Assembly: GCA_965228625.1 (NCBI GenBank)
Contig: OZ245829.1
Span: 1,302,001 to 1,366,000 of the forward strand
Source: UBA2767 sp965228625
Lineage (GTDB): Bacteria > Pseudomonadota > Alphaproteobacteria > Rhizobiales > Methyloligellaceae
Reading direction: 5' to 3'
DNA: 64,000 nt
Made by a program: the position numbers and the translations under genes. Shown one piece after another: positions 34,726 through 46,800 of this stretch. The notes beneath the pieces were generated by a model that worked only from the letters and a program-made list of their open reading frames with translations, made no database searches and had not been told where the DNA came from. The first letter of the stretch is position 1. The number at the start of each line of letters is the position of its first letter.

Positions 34726-35814
34726 ATGCGCGCCGCTCGGCAAGTCCTGAGTATCCTTCGGGCATGGAGACGCGGCCGAGGCGATCTCTGCCCGGTCAAC
34801 TCCCTTCAAGAGATTGATGATCAAAGCTGGGTCGAGTTCTCCTCGCGCGAAAAACTCGCGCCCACATTGGCGAAAGCGATTGAAGAGCTGAAGCTTGAAA
34901 AACACCTGCCCGCGGACCTTGTGGTTTGGCTTCAGCTTGCGCGACGCCGCAACACGGAACGCAACGAACGCATCCTGGATGAAATTGGGAAATTCACCGA
35001 ACATCTGAACGAGATCGGGATTTCACCGTGCTTCCTGAAAGGCGCCGCATACATTCTGGACGACGTCTACGGACACATCGGGGATCGATTCCTGCTGGAC
35101 GTCGATTGCCTTCTGCCGGAAGAACAACTCGACGAGGCGTTCGAGCACTTGCGGCGAGTGGGATACACGCCGTGGTGCATTGAGGGAGTCACGCGGAGCA
35201 GTTCTCATCTCCATCCTCTGTTTTCGCCGACATACGAGGTGTCATTCGAACTCCATCGACACATGTGTTACCTCTCGCCCATCGACGCGGGCGTTCTTCC
35301 CGCCGGTTACGTATTGGATGGATCGGAAGAGCGTCGCCGGCGAAAAGCTGCGTTCAGCCTGCCGAACATGACGCATCGGCTATCTCATGCCCTGTCGCAC
35401 GCGACGCTCTCACCGGAGCAGGTCTTGCGCGGCGGTCTTTACCTGCGGGATCTGGTTGATCTTGACATACTCAGTCAGCGGTCTTCTCCGCACGAGCAGA
35501 AAGCATCGCTCGGCAACTTTCACTACAGCACGCTTCTTCGAACGCGTGCCGAGTCGGCTCTTTGTGCGGCTTCTATCCTGCTTGGAACACCGATCGAGAA
35601 TTTCGGCCCGATATCGGGAACCGGCAAGATCGGCGGCAATCTGGCGGTATCGCGTCTGGACGGTCCCGCTCAGGCGATGATGTGCAGACTGATCGGAATA
35701 ACCAGCTACCTCTTTCTTTCCATCTTGCACAGGCCCGACTCTTTCGGAACCACGTTCACAAACATCTATCGCCAGGTGCGAGCCGATTTCGGGATGAGCC
35801 GGGCCGTCGATTAG
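34726..35814 (+). CDS. Nucleotidyltransferase-fold protein (PF14907-like)
   Basis: 362 residues. The catalytic core F-L-K-G-A-A-Y followed about 12 residues later by G-D-R-F-L-L-D-V-D-C-L-L (Asp pair D-V-D, about residues 122-130) matches the 'uncharacterised nucleotidyltransferase' family of the DNA-pol-beta fold. Helical regions with many His (F-E-L-H-R-H and H-R-L-S-H-A-L-S-H-A) are also family features. It starts at ATG 34726 right after an in-frame stop at 34717; no good ribosome site is seen, so a slightly downstream start is possible. It is divergent from the poly-Arg peptide gene. Family members recur beside HprK-like kinases and PqqD proteins; they may transfer a nucleotide to a peptide or sugar, but no activity is established here. 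Confidence 0.8.
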   Translation: MRAARQVLSILRAWRRGRGDLCPVNSLQEIDDQSWVEFSSREKLAPTLAKAIEELKLEKHLPADLVVWLQLARRRNTERNERILDEIGKFTEHLNEIGISPCFLKGAAYILDDVYGHIGDRFLLDVDCLLPEEQLDEAFEHLRRVGYTPWCIEGVTRSSSHLHPLFSPTYEVSFELHRHMCYLSPIDAGVLPAGYVLDGSEERRRRKAAFSLPNMTHRLSHALSHATLSPEQVLRGGLYLRDLVDLDILSQRSSPHEQKASLGNFHYSTLLRTRAESALCAASILLGTPIENFGPISGTGKIGGNLAVSRLDGPAQAMMCRLIGITSYLFLSILHRPDSFGTTFTNIYRQVRADFGMSRAVD

Positions 35815-36213
35815 GGCGATGGGCGCACGCGGCCGCGTAGTCGGAAATGCGGCCCAAGAAGTCCAGTCCGTTCAGTGTCCCCTCAGCATCCAGATCAAGA
35901 CATTCGAAGATCGCCGCCGGTCGCGTTATTTGCCTCGTTAGCCCATATGGGCGGCGAAGCCGAGGAGATCTCCTGTCAAGAATTGGCAAGTTGAACGGCG
36001 TTGCCCTTGCCGAAACACAGGCAGAAATGAAGTCGGTGACGTCGCGTTAGCTGGTCAGGTTTACCGACTTACGCTCGCCTGCGCGTGAGTTTGGTCGAAT
36101 CAGATAGGGTCAATTGAAGGAGCGTTTCTCGCATGAGCAGACGACAGCTCCGACTGAGCTGAGGTGCTGCGAGTTGCATGTGCGCAGGAACGCCGACGGC
36201 GCTGGAGGCTCAC
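35815..36213. other. Intergenic region
   Basis: 399 bp after the nucleotidyltransferase gene. Contains a 12-bp perfect palindrome GCCCATATGGGC (35941-35952). A short frame follows AAGGAG near 36118 and encodes only M-S-R-R-Q-L-R-L-S before stopping. A 77-codon minus-strand frame (35756-35989) overlaps the nucleotidyltransferase end and is not convincing. Confidence 0.4.
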
Positions 36214-36468
36214 ATGATTGGTGCCGGAGCTATCGCTCTCGGCCTGGGGGTTGCCGGGTACAGCATGGGATCGTCGCTGGCGTTGCTTTATGCGTTTCTG
36301 CTTATTCTGCTGAACTGGTGGGTTCTCATACTGGACAAGGATGAGTTCGAACCGGTTGGTGCGCTGCGGAAGCCAAAGCGGCCTCTTCTGCAGTGGCCGT
36401 TGTTGATGTCCCTGTTCGGAGTGGCCACAGCGCTTGAGTTGGGACTCGCATCGGAGTTTGGTTTGTAG
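36214..36468 (+). CDS. Small membrane protein, unknown function
   Basis: 84 residues with two or three hydrophobic helices: about 3-22 (I-G-A-G-A-I-A-L-G-L-G-V-A-G-Y), about 24-40 (L-L-Y-A-F-L-L-I-L-L-N-W-W-V-L-I-L) and about 62-76. A polar loop D-K-D-E-F-E-P-V-G-A-L-R-K-P-K-R lies between. GGAGG (36204-36208) lies five bases before the ATG, giving good translation support; the open frame begins at 36178 without such a site. I do not recognise a family. It is not part of an obvious operon. Confidence 0.6.
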   Translation: MIGAGAIALGLGVAGYSMGSSLALLYAFLLILLNWWVLILDKDEFEPVGALRKPKRPLLQWPLLMSLFGVATALELGLASEFGL

Positions 36469-36625
36469 AGCCTCTTCGCTCCCCCACGCGCCCGACACGT
36501 CCTCAACAACAAACACGTCCTCGACAAAAAGAACGTGGCCCCAGGGAACGGCACGGACACACGACGCATGCGCCGCATGAAACACCAATGACCGGTGCAT
36601 CCGTCACGCTGAGGCCGTCGGGGTT

Positions 36626-36982
36626 CTATTGGGCGGCCCGCTTCGCGCTCTCCTGAATTGCCTCGACATCGGAGAGGATCTTCGCGCAGTGATCCTTCAG
36701 AATGGCCAGCTCCTGGTTCGTAAGCCAGTCCGACAGGTCCTGCTGGCTGGTTTCGTGTTTTCGTTCGCGCGCCAGTTTCATCATGGCCGGTACGATCCCC
36801 TTCTCGAATCGCTCCTTGAAGTCCGGCCTGAAATCATAGGAGCAGATCATCGCAACCATCGTGCGGCAGAGTATCTCCGCGGCGTTTATTCGTGGCACGA
36901 TTGACAGCCCCTGCCGCCTCAATGCTTCAACTTGCGCTGCCAACTGTTGCAACGTCGGTTCGCCTTTGCCTTGTTTGGTCAC
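36626..36982 (-). CDS. Conserved-looking hypothetical helical protein
   Basis: 118 residues, predominantly helical and polar: L-Q-Q-L-A-A-Q-V-E-A-L-R near the start, a central I-C-S-Y-D-F-R-P-D-F-K-E-R-F-E segment and a Lys/Glu-rich end. GTG 36982 was chosen because GGAGG (36988-36992) sits five bases upstream; the frame is open to 37141, but the extra residues are Cys/Arg-rich and lack a ribosome site. There is no membrane segment or signal peptide. I do not recognise a family. It is convergent with the small membrane protein gene and faces away from the giant gene at 37869. Confidence 0.58.
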   Translation of the reverse strand: MTKQGKGEPTLQQLAAQVEALRRQGLSIVPRINAAEILCRTMVAMICSYDFRPDFKERFEKGIVPAMMKLARERKHETSQQDLSDWLTNQELAILKDHCAKILSDVEAIQESAKRAAQ

Positions 36983-37868
36983 GCACACCTCCAGCGAGTT
37001 CCGGTCGACCGTTCCTGGGAGTTCAACTCGATATTGCATACATCCACAACACGCACGCGAAAAATGTGTGATGCCGGGATACGCCTCGCATACGGCGTGC
37101 AAAGGACGTTGGCCCTGCCCTGTGCCAACGCACCGCTGCATCCGTTCATCGCGGCTCGTCGCAACCTTGGGAGTCGTCTACGCGAAATATAGTTAACGAC
37201 TAACGTTTTGACTCGCTAATTGATCTCTGCTACCGATAGTAGTATTCGAGTTAGTAACGCAACCCATTGCGTGGGTTAGTGGGACGGTGTTGTGTATAGG
37301 CGTAAGTTTCTTTTCCCTATAGCTTTGCCTTCGAGGCCGGCACGCAGATGTGCTCACCACCGCATATCTGACCATGCCATACCCACTCTTGTGTCGGCCG
37401 TCCCGAAATCCGTCATAACAAACCCGGTCCGCCAACACGTGAAGGCGGACCTTTCACGTCAACGGACATCTCGAGCGTCAATACCGCCCGTGTGTTCGCA
37501 CGCATCCTGGTGACAACAATGATGCGGCGCACATGGAGTTGGGGGCATGACGATCGGATCAGAGCCGATTGGTTGGTTCAGTGGCGTCGACGGCGGTGAA
37601 AGCCCCTCGGTCGATCTTTCACTAGTCCATCCTGAATCCGAATCCTGGTCCCGCGTCGCCGGACGAACCGGCACGACAGTTACACTCGTTACAGCTTTAC
37701 GATACGGCGATCCCATCGCGATTGCGCGCGGCCTTTCGGGTGACGCGGCGACGCGCGATGCCGTTCCAAATCCGAGACAATCACAAGCCAGTGCGTGTCG
37801 GCGACCGTCGGCGCGATCGGGCATTCCAATTCGGTCGATAGAGACGCCGAACTAACGGGAGGTTGCAG
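36983..37868. other. Long intergenic/leader region of the giant 4186-residue gene
   Basis: Nearly 900 bp without a supported gene. Contents: a hairpin AACCCA-TTGCG-TGGGTT (37261-37277), a pair of mutually exclusive stems (37426-37459), and a GGGAGG ribosome site (37857-37862). A plus-strand 102-codon frame (37547-37855) has no ribosome site and an atypical composition. The length suggests a regulated promoter or a long 5' leader. Confidence 0.5.
37426..37459 (+). promoter_or_regulatory. Overlapping alternative hairpins in the leader
   Basis: Stem A: GGTCCGCC (37426-37433) with GGCGGACC (37444-37451), eight perfect pairs. Stem B: ACGTGAA (37437-37443) with TTCACGT (37453-37459), seven perfect pairs. 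The left arm of B lies in the loop of A, so only one can form fully. This is the layout of an antiterminator/terminator-like switch, though no T-run follows. Confidence 0.5.
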
Positions 37869-40800
37869 ATGGCTATCACGCAGACATTCGCGACGAAGAC
37901 GATTTCCGGTTTGAACGTCAACAATCCGACCTCAATTCAGATCGGACCCGATGGACGTCTCTACGTCTCGCAGCAGAACGGCATCATCAAAGTCTATGAT
38001 CTCGCGCGGGACCCCGACCCTGCCGGCAACTGGACGGCATCGAACGAAGAGACCATAAACCTTATCAATCAGATCCCGAACCACAACGATGATGGGTCGT
38101 TGAACGCGGGACAGAACAACCGCCAGGTGACCGGCATTGCCGTAGAGGGAACGGCCGAAAACCCCGTCCTCTACGTGACCTCGAGTGACCCCCGCATCGG
38201 TGCGGGCGGAAGTGGCAACGACGTCAACCTCGACACGAACTCCGGCATCATTTCACGCCTCGAGTGGAACGGGTCTTCCTGGGACAAGGTCGATCTCGTG
38301 ATCGGACTTCCGCGGTCTGAGGAGAACCACTCCACCAACGGCATGGACATCCGGACCGAAACGGTGGAGGTGGCGCCGGGCGTCTTCGAGCAGCACGACA
38401 TCATGTACGTGATGTCCGGCGGATTCGACAACAAGGGCGCACCGTCAAACAACTTTGCCTACACCCCGGAGTATTACTATTCGGGCGCCATGTTGCGCGT
38501 CGACCTGACCCAACTGGCCGAGATCGAAGCCAATGAGGGCCTGAAGGGCGGCACCGACTACGTGGACGAATATGTCTACGCCCTGCCCACGCTGGACGAT
38601 CCGACACGTCCCAATGACGTGAACGGCCACGACATTGCCACCGGAACAACCGGCGCCGCTGATGCCGAGGCGGGCAGCACGTTCGGCGGCAATGACGGAC
38701 GCAACCAGGCGAAGTTTGATCTGGATGGTCCGGTCCAGGTCTATTCACCGGGTTACCGCAACGCCTATGACGTCGTCATCACGGAAGGCGGCAATATCTA
38801 CACCTTCGACAATGGCCCCAACAACGGATGGGGCGGTGATGTCGTCGACGAAAACGGCGTCGAAGTGACGAGCGAGACGCAGGTCGCGACCAACGCGCCG
38901 AACCTCAATGACAACACCAATGACGGCGACCCCGACAACCTGCATATCGTTGAGCCGGGCACCTATGGCGGGCACCCCAACCCCACGCGTGCTTCGGGCG
39001 AAGCAGCGGGCCTCTGGTCCGGCCAGGGTGGCGGTCTTTCGGAGAACGTGCAGCTCACGCCGGTTGGCGATCCGGCCAATGATCCGGGCACGGTCTGGGA
39101 TGACCTGCCGGTTGACTGGAACACGATAACGGGCGGCAACACCAACCCGATCGAAGGCGTTTATTTCGGGCCGGACGGCAGCCCGGGTCCCCAGGATGAG
39201 TCGTTGTTTACGATCAACTCCTCCTCCAACGGTCTCACGGAATACACGGCCGACAATATCGGCGACGGCGGCCCGAACGTGGAATACCTCGCCGTGGCGT
39301 CGTTCAACGGCAACGTGACGTTGATGGAAATCCAGACCGACGGGACGGCCGCGGGCTCGACTGTCACGGATACCCAGACAATCAGTGTCGGAGGCACACC
39401 GCTGGATGTGACCGCCCTCGGCAACGGCGGTATCCCGGGCAGCGGTGGTGTCGGCGCGGGCGCCATGTTCGTCACCCAGTTCGGTCCAAACAGCATCGTG
39501 GTTCTGGAGCCTGGCGACCCCCCGGGACTGGATCTCGACGCGGACAACGACGGTGTGCTGGACAAAAACGATCCGCTGCAGTTCGACCCGAACAACGGAA
39601 CTCAGACCGTGCTGCAGGGCGGCGAGACGCTGTTCTGGGATTTCAATCCGGCAGCCGGAACGCATCCCGGACCGAGCGGTGAATACAATATCGGCATGAA
39701 CGGCTGGATGATCGATGGCGTCGGCGAAATCAATCCCGACGTCCTGATCGACAATCCCGGCACCGATCTTCTCACCGATCTGGACAACACCATCCGCGGT
39801 GGTGCGCCGGGCGTTATTCAGGTGAAGAGCGTCACCGACGGTGATGCGTTCACCGGCGGCAACACCCAGAACGATGCCATCCAGACCGGCTTTACGCCCG
39901 CGGTCGATGTCGCGGACTTCACCATCCGCGTACCGATCTTCAACCCGTATTCGTCCGTCGGTCTTGATCAGAATTTCGGCTCAGTCGGCTTCGCGCTGGG
40001 CGACGGCACGCAGTTCAACTATCTCAAGGTCGTTGCCGGCGTCGGCGGCGGCGTGCCGAGACTGCAGGTCCTCTATGAAGAGGGCGACAGCATCATCGCA
40101 GACATAACCGTGAACGGCGCCGCCGACGCGGACTTCAACGAAGCGGCGACGAGCGCGACGGGGAATGCGCTCTTCGATCTCTTCCTTACCGTCGACCTGT
40201 CGACACCCGGCGCCGCGACCGCGCAAGCCTTTTACAACTACGAACTGTCACCGGGCGGCGGCTATGAACTGGCTCAGCCGAAGGCCATCGGCGGGCCGAT
40301 CGCGCTTCAGGGCGAGGTCTTGAGTGCGGTGCTCGGCCAGAAAACGATCATGGCCGAAGACGGCAGCGATCTGCCTTCATCCGCCATCGTTACGCTCCTG
40401 TCGACATCGGTCGGACCGGAAACGCCGTTCCAGGCGAACTTCGCCGATCTCGAGATTACGTCGACAGCCCAGCAGGTGGCCCCGACCGCTGTCGACGACC
40501 AGGCCGCGACCGGCGTCAACCAGGCCATCGACATCCCCGTCGCCGACCTTCTGGCCAACGACATCGATCCCAACGTCGCCGACACGCTCACGGTCACCGG
40601 AGTCTTGAGCGACGTCAATGGCACTGCCGTGCTCAACGACAACAACACGCCCGGTGACGCGACCGACGATTTCGTCACCTTCACGCCGGACCAGGATTTC
40701 TCCGGAGCGGCGTCGTTCGACTATATCGTCTCCGATGGTATCGACAGCGACACCGGGACGGTGAATCTCACCGTTGCCGACGACACCGTGATCTACCGCG

Positions 40801-43800
40801 TCAACGCGGGCGGGCCCGAGCTTGCGGCCCTCGACGACGGCCCGGCCTGGGCCGCGGACACCACCGCGAATCCGAACACCAACCTTTCCGATCCGGGCAG
40901 CAACAATACGGCCGGGTTCGCCCCCAACAATCCGGGTCCAACCGTTCCCGCAACAGTGCCGGGCGCCGTGTTCGATACCGAGCGCTGGGACAATTCCGGC
41001 GGCACCGAGATGCAGTGGGAGTTCGCCGTCACCACACCGGGGACGTACCAGGTCAATCTGTACATGGGCAATGGCTTCCCCGGAACGTCGGCACCCGGCG
41101 CGCGCGTATTCGATGTCATGATCGAAGGCGAGACGCCGGCCAACCTCGATGACATCGATCTGTCGGGCGATTTCGGCCACCAGGTCGGCGTCCTGATCAG
41201 CAACTCGGTCGTGGTGACGGATGGTGCGGTTACCATCGACTTCATCCACGGCGTCGAAAACCCGCTGATCAACGCCATCGAGATCATCGGACCGCCCCAG
41301 GGCGACCCGAATCCGATCGTTTCCGTTATCGATACTGCAACGACGGTCGCCGAGGACAGCGGCACGATCCTGATCTCCGTCGCTACCAACATCCAGGTGC
41401 CGAACAACGAGACGGTCGATGTCACGTTCGAGATCGCACCGGGCACAGCAACCGGTGGCGTCGGCGGCGACTACACATATGCGGGCGGAACGTTCAGCGG
41501 CGGCGTCTACACCGACACGCTGCAGATTGCCGGCGGCTCATCCGACCTCACCATTCCGGTCACCATCCTCAATGACGGCGAGTTCGAGCTCAACGAAGCG
41601 TTCACGCTGACCATCACGAATGTCAGTTCCAATGCCAGCATCGGCGCCGCTGACACCGCAAACGTGACCATCACCGACAACGATGCGCCGACAGGCGGCA
41701 CGGTCCTCTACCGCGTCAATGCGGGCGGCCCGGAGCTCGCTGCCGCCGACGGCAGCAGCCTTGCCTGGTCTGCCGACACCGGCAACTTCGGCAACGCCGG
41801 GAACAGTCCGTACCTGGCGGCAAACAGCACAGGCAACAGCACGTTCAGTTCACCCGCCAACAATGCCTACGACGTAACGTCATTTGATGCGGGCATCGCC
41901 GCCTCGGCACCGGACGCCTTGTTCAACACCGAGCGCTATGACGCCGAGAGTGCGCCCGAAATGCTCTGGGAGTTTCCGGTCGCCTCGGGCACTTACACGG
42001 TCAACCTGTTCTTCGCCGAGATCTTCAACGGCATCGATGCGGTTGGTGAGCGCGTCTTTGACGTCTCGCTCGAAGGCGCCGTGCCGGCGACGTTCGATGA
42101 CATTGACCAGTTTGCCGATTTCGGGGCCGGCGGCGCGTTCATGCTGTCCGATACCGTCAACGTGACGGACGGCTCGCTCTCGATCGAATTCCTCCACGGC
42201 GTGGAGAACCCCGCCATCAAAGGCATTGAGATCATTGCCACGGATGTTGACCCGGTCGACAGCTTTAACGGCACACCGGCGCCAGGTGACGACTTCTCGG
42301 ACGACAACACCAATCCCGACGATGTCGCTCTCACCCTTGGCGACAACACGCTCGTGATCAACGGTGAACTGAGCGATGCCGACTACATCACCTTCGAGAT
42401 CGCCGCAGGCCAGCAACTCGTCGCGGCAAATCTGACCGGCTACGAGAGCACGGGCGGCAATCTGACGTTTGTCGGCATTCAGCAAGGCGACACGATGCCG
42501 ACGCAAAGCGACATCGAGAACGGCATCGAGACCCTCGACGGCGGCACGGTCTACGGCAGCGGCCAGCTTGGTGAAGACCTGTTGCCGCTGCTCGCGTCGA
42601 ACGTCGTCGAGAACGCAGGCCAGCCAACCAACGGATTCTCGCTGCCACTCGGCCCCGGGCTCTACACGCTCTGGTTCAACCAGAACCAGGACCTGGCGAC
42701 GACCACGCTGCAGCTCGTCACGGAAGAGATCAATCCAAGTCCGTCGGGCGGCGAAGCGACGCTGACCGTCAACGACGGCTCGAACAACATCCAGATTTCC
42801 AACTTCGGCAACGGCTCATTCGTCCTGACGAATACCGGCGACAAGGATATCACCTCCTTCACGATCGACGTGACCAATGCGCTCTATCCGGACAGCGTGT
42901 TCGACCCCTTCGGCCAGGCCGGTGACCTGACCAGCAAGCCGATGACCATATCCGGCGGCAGCGGCACGGGCGTTGTCGAGCCGAGCGGCGGCTTTTACAT
43001 CGGCGCTGGCGGGATTCTCGGTTTCGAGGGTATCCAGCTCGATTTCGACGCGGCCATCGATGGCGGCTTCAATCCCGGCGAGCAGGTCGCATTCGCGGTC
43101 GACATGGACCCGAACTCGATTGCGGGCGCCTTGAAGAGCACGCTCGATTCCGGCGCAAACCCGCCTGGCTGGGATATCGGCGGCATCAGCGGCGCCGAGC
43201 TCATCGGATCAACCTTCACGATCACCTTTGACGACGATACGACCGCAACCGGCCAACTGCTGGGTCAGACCAACGGTTCGGGTGTCGCCCTTCAAGGGGG
43301 ATCGCAGGGCCTCGCCTCGCAGGACGCGTCCGGCGCGGAAGTGAATCTGACCGTCAACGGGCTTGTTCCCGGCGGTGTCGGAATATATGGCGACGGTGGT
43401 CCGCAGGTCATCGTCAACGGCCCCGCCGGCGCGACCGCGCGGGTCGTCGTCACGATGGGATTCATTCAGCCTGCCGACAACAATTTCGACATCTCCGATC
43501 CGTTCAATGCGCAGCTTGAAGGTCAGCTCGATGCGCTCGCCGCCTCGGAATTTCCGGCAAACAATGCCGTCGACTTTCAGTCCGTGGATGTGGTGCTGAC
43601 CGGTTCGGATCAGGACATTTCGAGCCTATTCGACTTCTCGGGTTTTCAGAACGGTGGACCCGTCGGGACCGGTGGCTGGACCGATCTCGTGGACGGCCAG
43701 CTTCCGCTCGGAATCGTTGCCGGTGTCATCGACCCGACCAACAGCGACTTGCCGGTCGGTCCCGTGACCGATCCGATTTACCTGCAATATTCGGAAGTCC

Positions 43801-46800
43801 TTTCGGCCGACCTGGAGCTTTCGAAGACCGTCGACAATGCCGCGCCGGACGTCGGTGAGCAGATCACGTTCACGTTGACCGTGGACAATGCCGGCATCAG
43901 CAACGCGAGTGGCGTCCAGGTCGAGGATATTCTTCCGGCGGGCTACGCATTCGTCGGCGCCGTCGGTGACGGAACGTATGACGAGACCACCGGCCTTTGG
44001 GATATTGGTGACGTCGCTAACGGGGCGAGCGCCAGCATCGACATCACCGTCACGGTCGAAGAGGTTCTGACCGGACCGACCCTGACGCCCCTCTTCCGCA
44101 TCAACGCCGGCGGTCCCGAAGTGGCCGCCACCGACGGCGGGCCCGCATGGTCGGAGGACCAGACCGCCGTCGACGCCAACGGCTCCGCTGCGGTCGGTAC
44201 GCCGTCGATCTACCTGGTCGACCGCGGCATTGCGGGCGACGACATCACCTACGGCGACAACACGCCGCCCGGGCCGGGCGTGAACACCACGACGGCCCCC
44301 GACGCTCTGTTCGTCACCGAGCGTTTCGGCACGTTGGATAACCCCAACAACATCGGCTATGCGTTCGACGTCGCGAACGGCGAATACCAGGTCGACCTCT
44401 TCTTCGACGAGCTGTTTTTCACGGCGGCCGGCGATCGGGTCTTCGATGTGGAAATCGAGGGCATTCTCGAACTGGTCGGTTTCGATTCGTTTGCGGCCTT
44501 CGGCAGCGACTCGGGCGTACAGAGCATTCAGACGACCGTAAGCGACGGTCAACTCAACATCGAATTCCTCAAGGGCGCAGAGAACAACCCGCATATCGCG
44601 GCGATTCAGATCAGCTCCATTACCAACGATCTCGATACGTCGGCCTACGAGAATTACGCACAGATTCTGAATGCGAACGAGGTCGACCCGGATTCGACGC
44701 CGGGCGACGATTCCGTCGGCGACGACGACGATGCGACAGCCTCCGTCAGCCCCAACAACCTGGCGGATCTGGAACTGGTGAAGACAGTCTCCGACGAAAC
44801 GCCCGCCTTCGGCGACACGATCACCTTCAGCCTGACCGTGAACCATGTCGACGGCCCCGATACATCGGGCGTTTCGGTTCAGGACCTGCTCGCGGAAGGC
44901 TACACCTTCCAAAGCGCGACCGGCGACGGCACCTATGACGACGCAACCGGTCTTTGGACCATCGGCGATCTCGCCAGCGGCGGCAGCGCCAGCCTCGACA
45001 TCATCGCAACGGTGAATGCGCCTGTTGCGCCGGAGCCCGAGACGATCCTCTACCGGGTCAATGCGGGCGGCACAGAAGTTGCGGCAATCGACGGCGGACC
45101 CAACTGGACCGCCGACACGAACGGGAATCCGAGTGCTTTCCGCATTTTGGACGGCGGCGGCCCCAACACGTTCAGTGGAAACTCCGGCGCCGCGCATCCG
45201 GGGCCGATAGATTTCTCCGCGTTCCCGGACCTTGCTGCGACCGTTCCGGATGCCGTGTTCAATATCGAGCGCTGGGACCCGGGCAGCGGCAACGAAATGT
45301 CGTGGGCCTTCCCGGTTGCGGCCGGGACGGAAGTCGAGGTCAAGCTCTACTTCGCCGAGCTCTTCAACGGCGTTACCGCGGCAGGCCAGCGTTCTTTCGA
45401 CGTTTCCGTCGAAGGTGTCGTGCCTGCCGAGTTCAATGACATTGATCCCTTCGGCCTTGCCGGTGCAAAGGGCGCGATCGGCTTGTCGACCATCGTGACG
45501 GTCGACGGTGACGGCGAGCTCAACCTGGTCTTCCTGCACGACATCATCGAAAACCCTGCGCTCAAGGGCATCGAGATCGTTCAGCTCAACGACGCGACAC
45601 CGGTCCCGCTCGACTACAGCAACTACGCCCAGATCCTGACGTCCGATCGCGCCGATCCGGACTCGACCGCGGGCGACAATTCGGTCGGCGACGACGACGA
45701 CGCAACGGTCGCGGTCAACGCGACACAGGACGGCCAGAACGATCTGTCGATCGCGGCCACTGCCGATGCCGCCGAGCCCAACACGAACGGCGTGTTTACG
45801 GTCAGCCTCAGCGAGGCCGCCAGCACGATCACGACTGTCAATTACACGGTTACCGGCTCGGCCGACCCGGATGGCGACTATACCGCTCTCTCCGGTCAGG
45901 TCGAGATTCCGCAAGGCAGCACGTCCGCCGTGATCGACGTCTCGGTCATCGACGATCTGGAGCTCGAGGGTGACGAGAGCGTCACAGTGACGATCGACTC
46001 GGTCTCCGGCGATGCAAACATTGCCATCAGCACGAACGACTCGGCGACGGTGACGATTGCCGATGACGATGTCCCCAACGAGGTGACGATCGAACCGACC
46101 ACCGACGGCGCCGAGCCGAATGTCAACGGCGTGTTCACCGTCAGCGTCGGCACTCCTGTGGCCGAAGACACGACGATCAGCTACACGGTCAACGGAACGG
46201 CAACGCCGGACGTCGATTACACCGCGCTCAGCGGCGAGGTGACGATCCTGCAGGGTCAATCATCGGCGTTGATCAATGTCGCCGTCATCGATGATCCCGA
46301 TGTCGAGGGCAATGAGGACGTTGTCGTCACGCTGGACAACGTCGTCTCCGGTGACGCCAATGTCGTTGTCGGTGCGATTGACTCCGCCACTGTGACCATA
46401 GCCGACGACGAGGAACCACAAGTCGACGGCGGCGTGCTCAATATCGAGATTACGCCGGGCGGCGCTCTGGGCGCCTCGACCTTCGGCGCGGACAGCTTCC
46501 AGCTCACCAACGCCAGCGACCCCGGCGTGCAGATTACCTCGGTCAGTATCGACCTCAGCACCGCCATTCTGCCGGACATGGTGTTCGACCCGACCGGTGC
46601 GGGCGGCGACGCGACCGCGAGCCCGTTCACGCCGAATAGCGGCGCCGCGCTCACCGGGCTCGTCGTTCCGGGCAATCCGGCTGCGGATCCGTTTTCACAG
46701 CCGCGCAATGGCGGGTTCGATGTTCTGACCATCGATTTCACGGACTTCGATCCGGGCGAGACCTTCACGTTCACGACCGATGTCGATCCGAACAATATCC

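Noticed and set aside
35756..35989. 77-codon minus-strand frame after the nucleotidyltransferase
   Set aside because: Overlaps the end of a well-supported gene, has no ribosome site and no family resemblance that I could confirm.
36100..36600. 166-codon minus-strand frame
   Set aside because: Antisense to the small membrane protein, which has a strong ribosome site and a clear hydrophobic pattern.
37437..37459. H-type pseudoknot combining both leader stems
   Set aside because: Only one base would be left to cross an eight-pair stem, which is sterically unlikely; the stems are better read as alternatives.
37547..37855. 102-codon plus-strand frame before the giant gene
   Set aside because: No ribosome site, unusual composition and no recognisable motif; more likely leader sequence.
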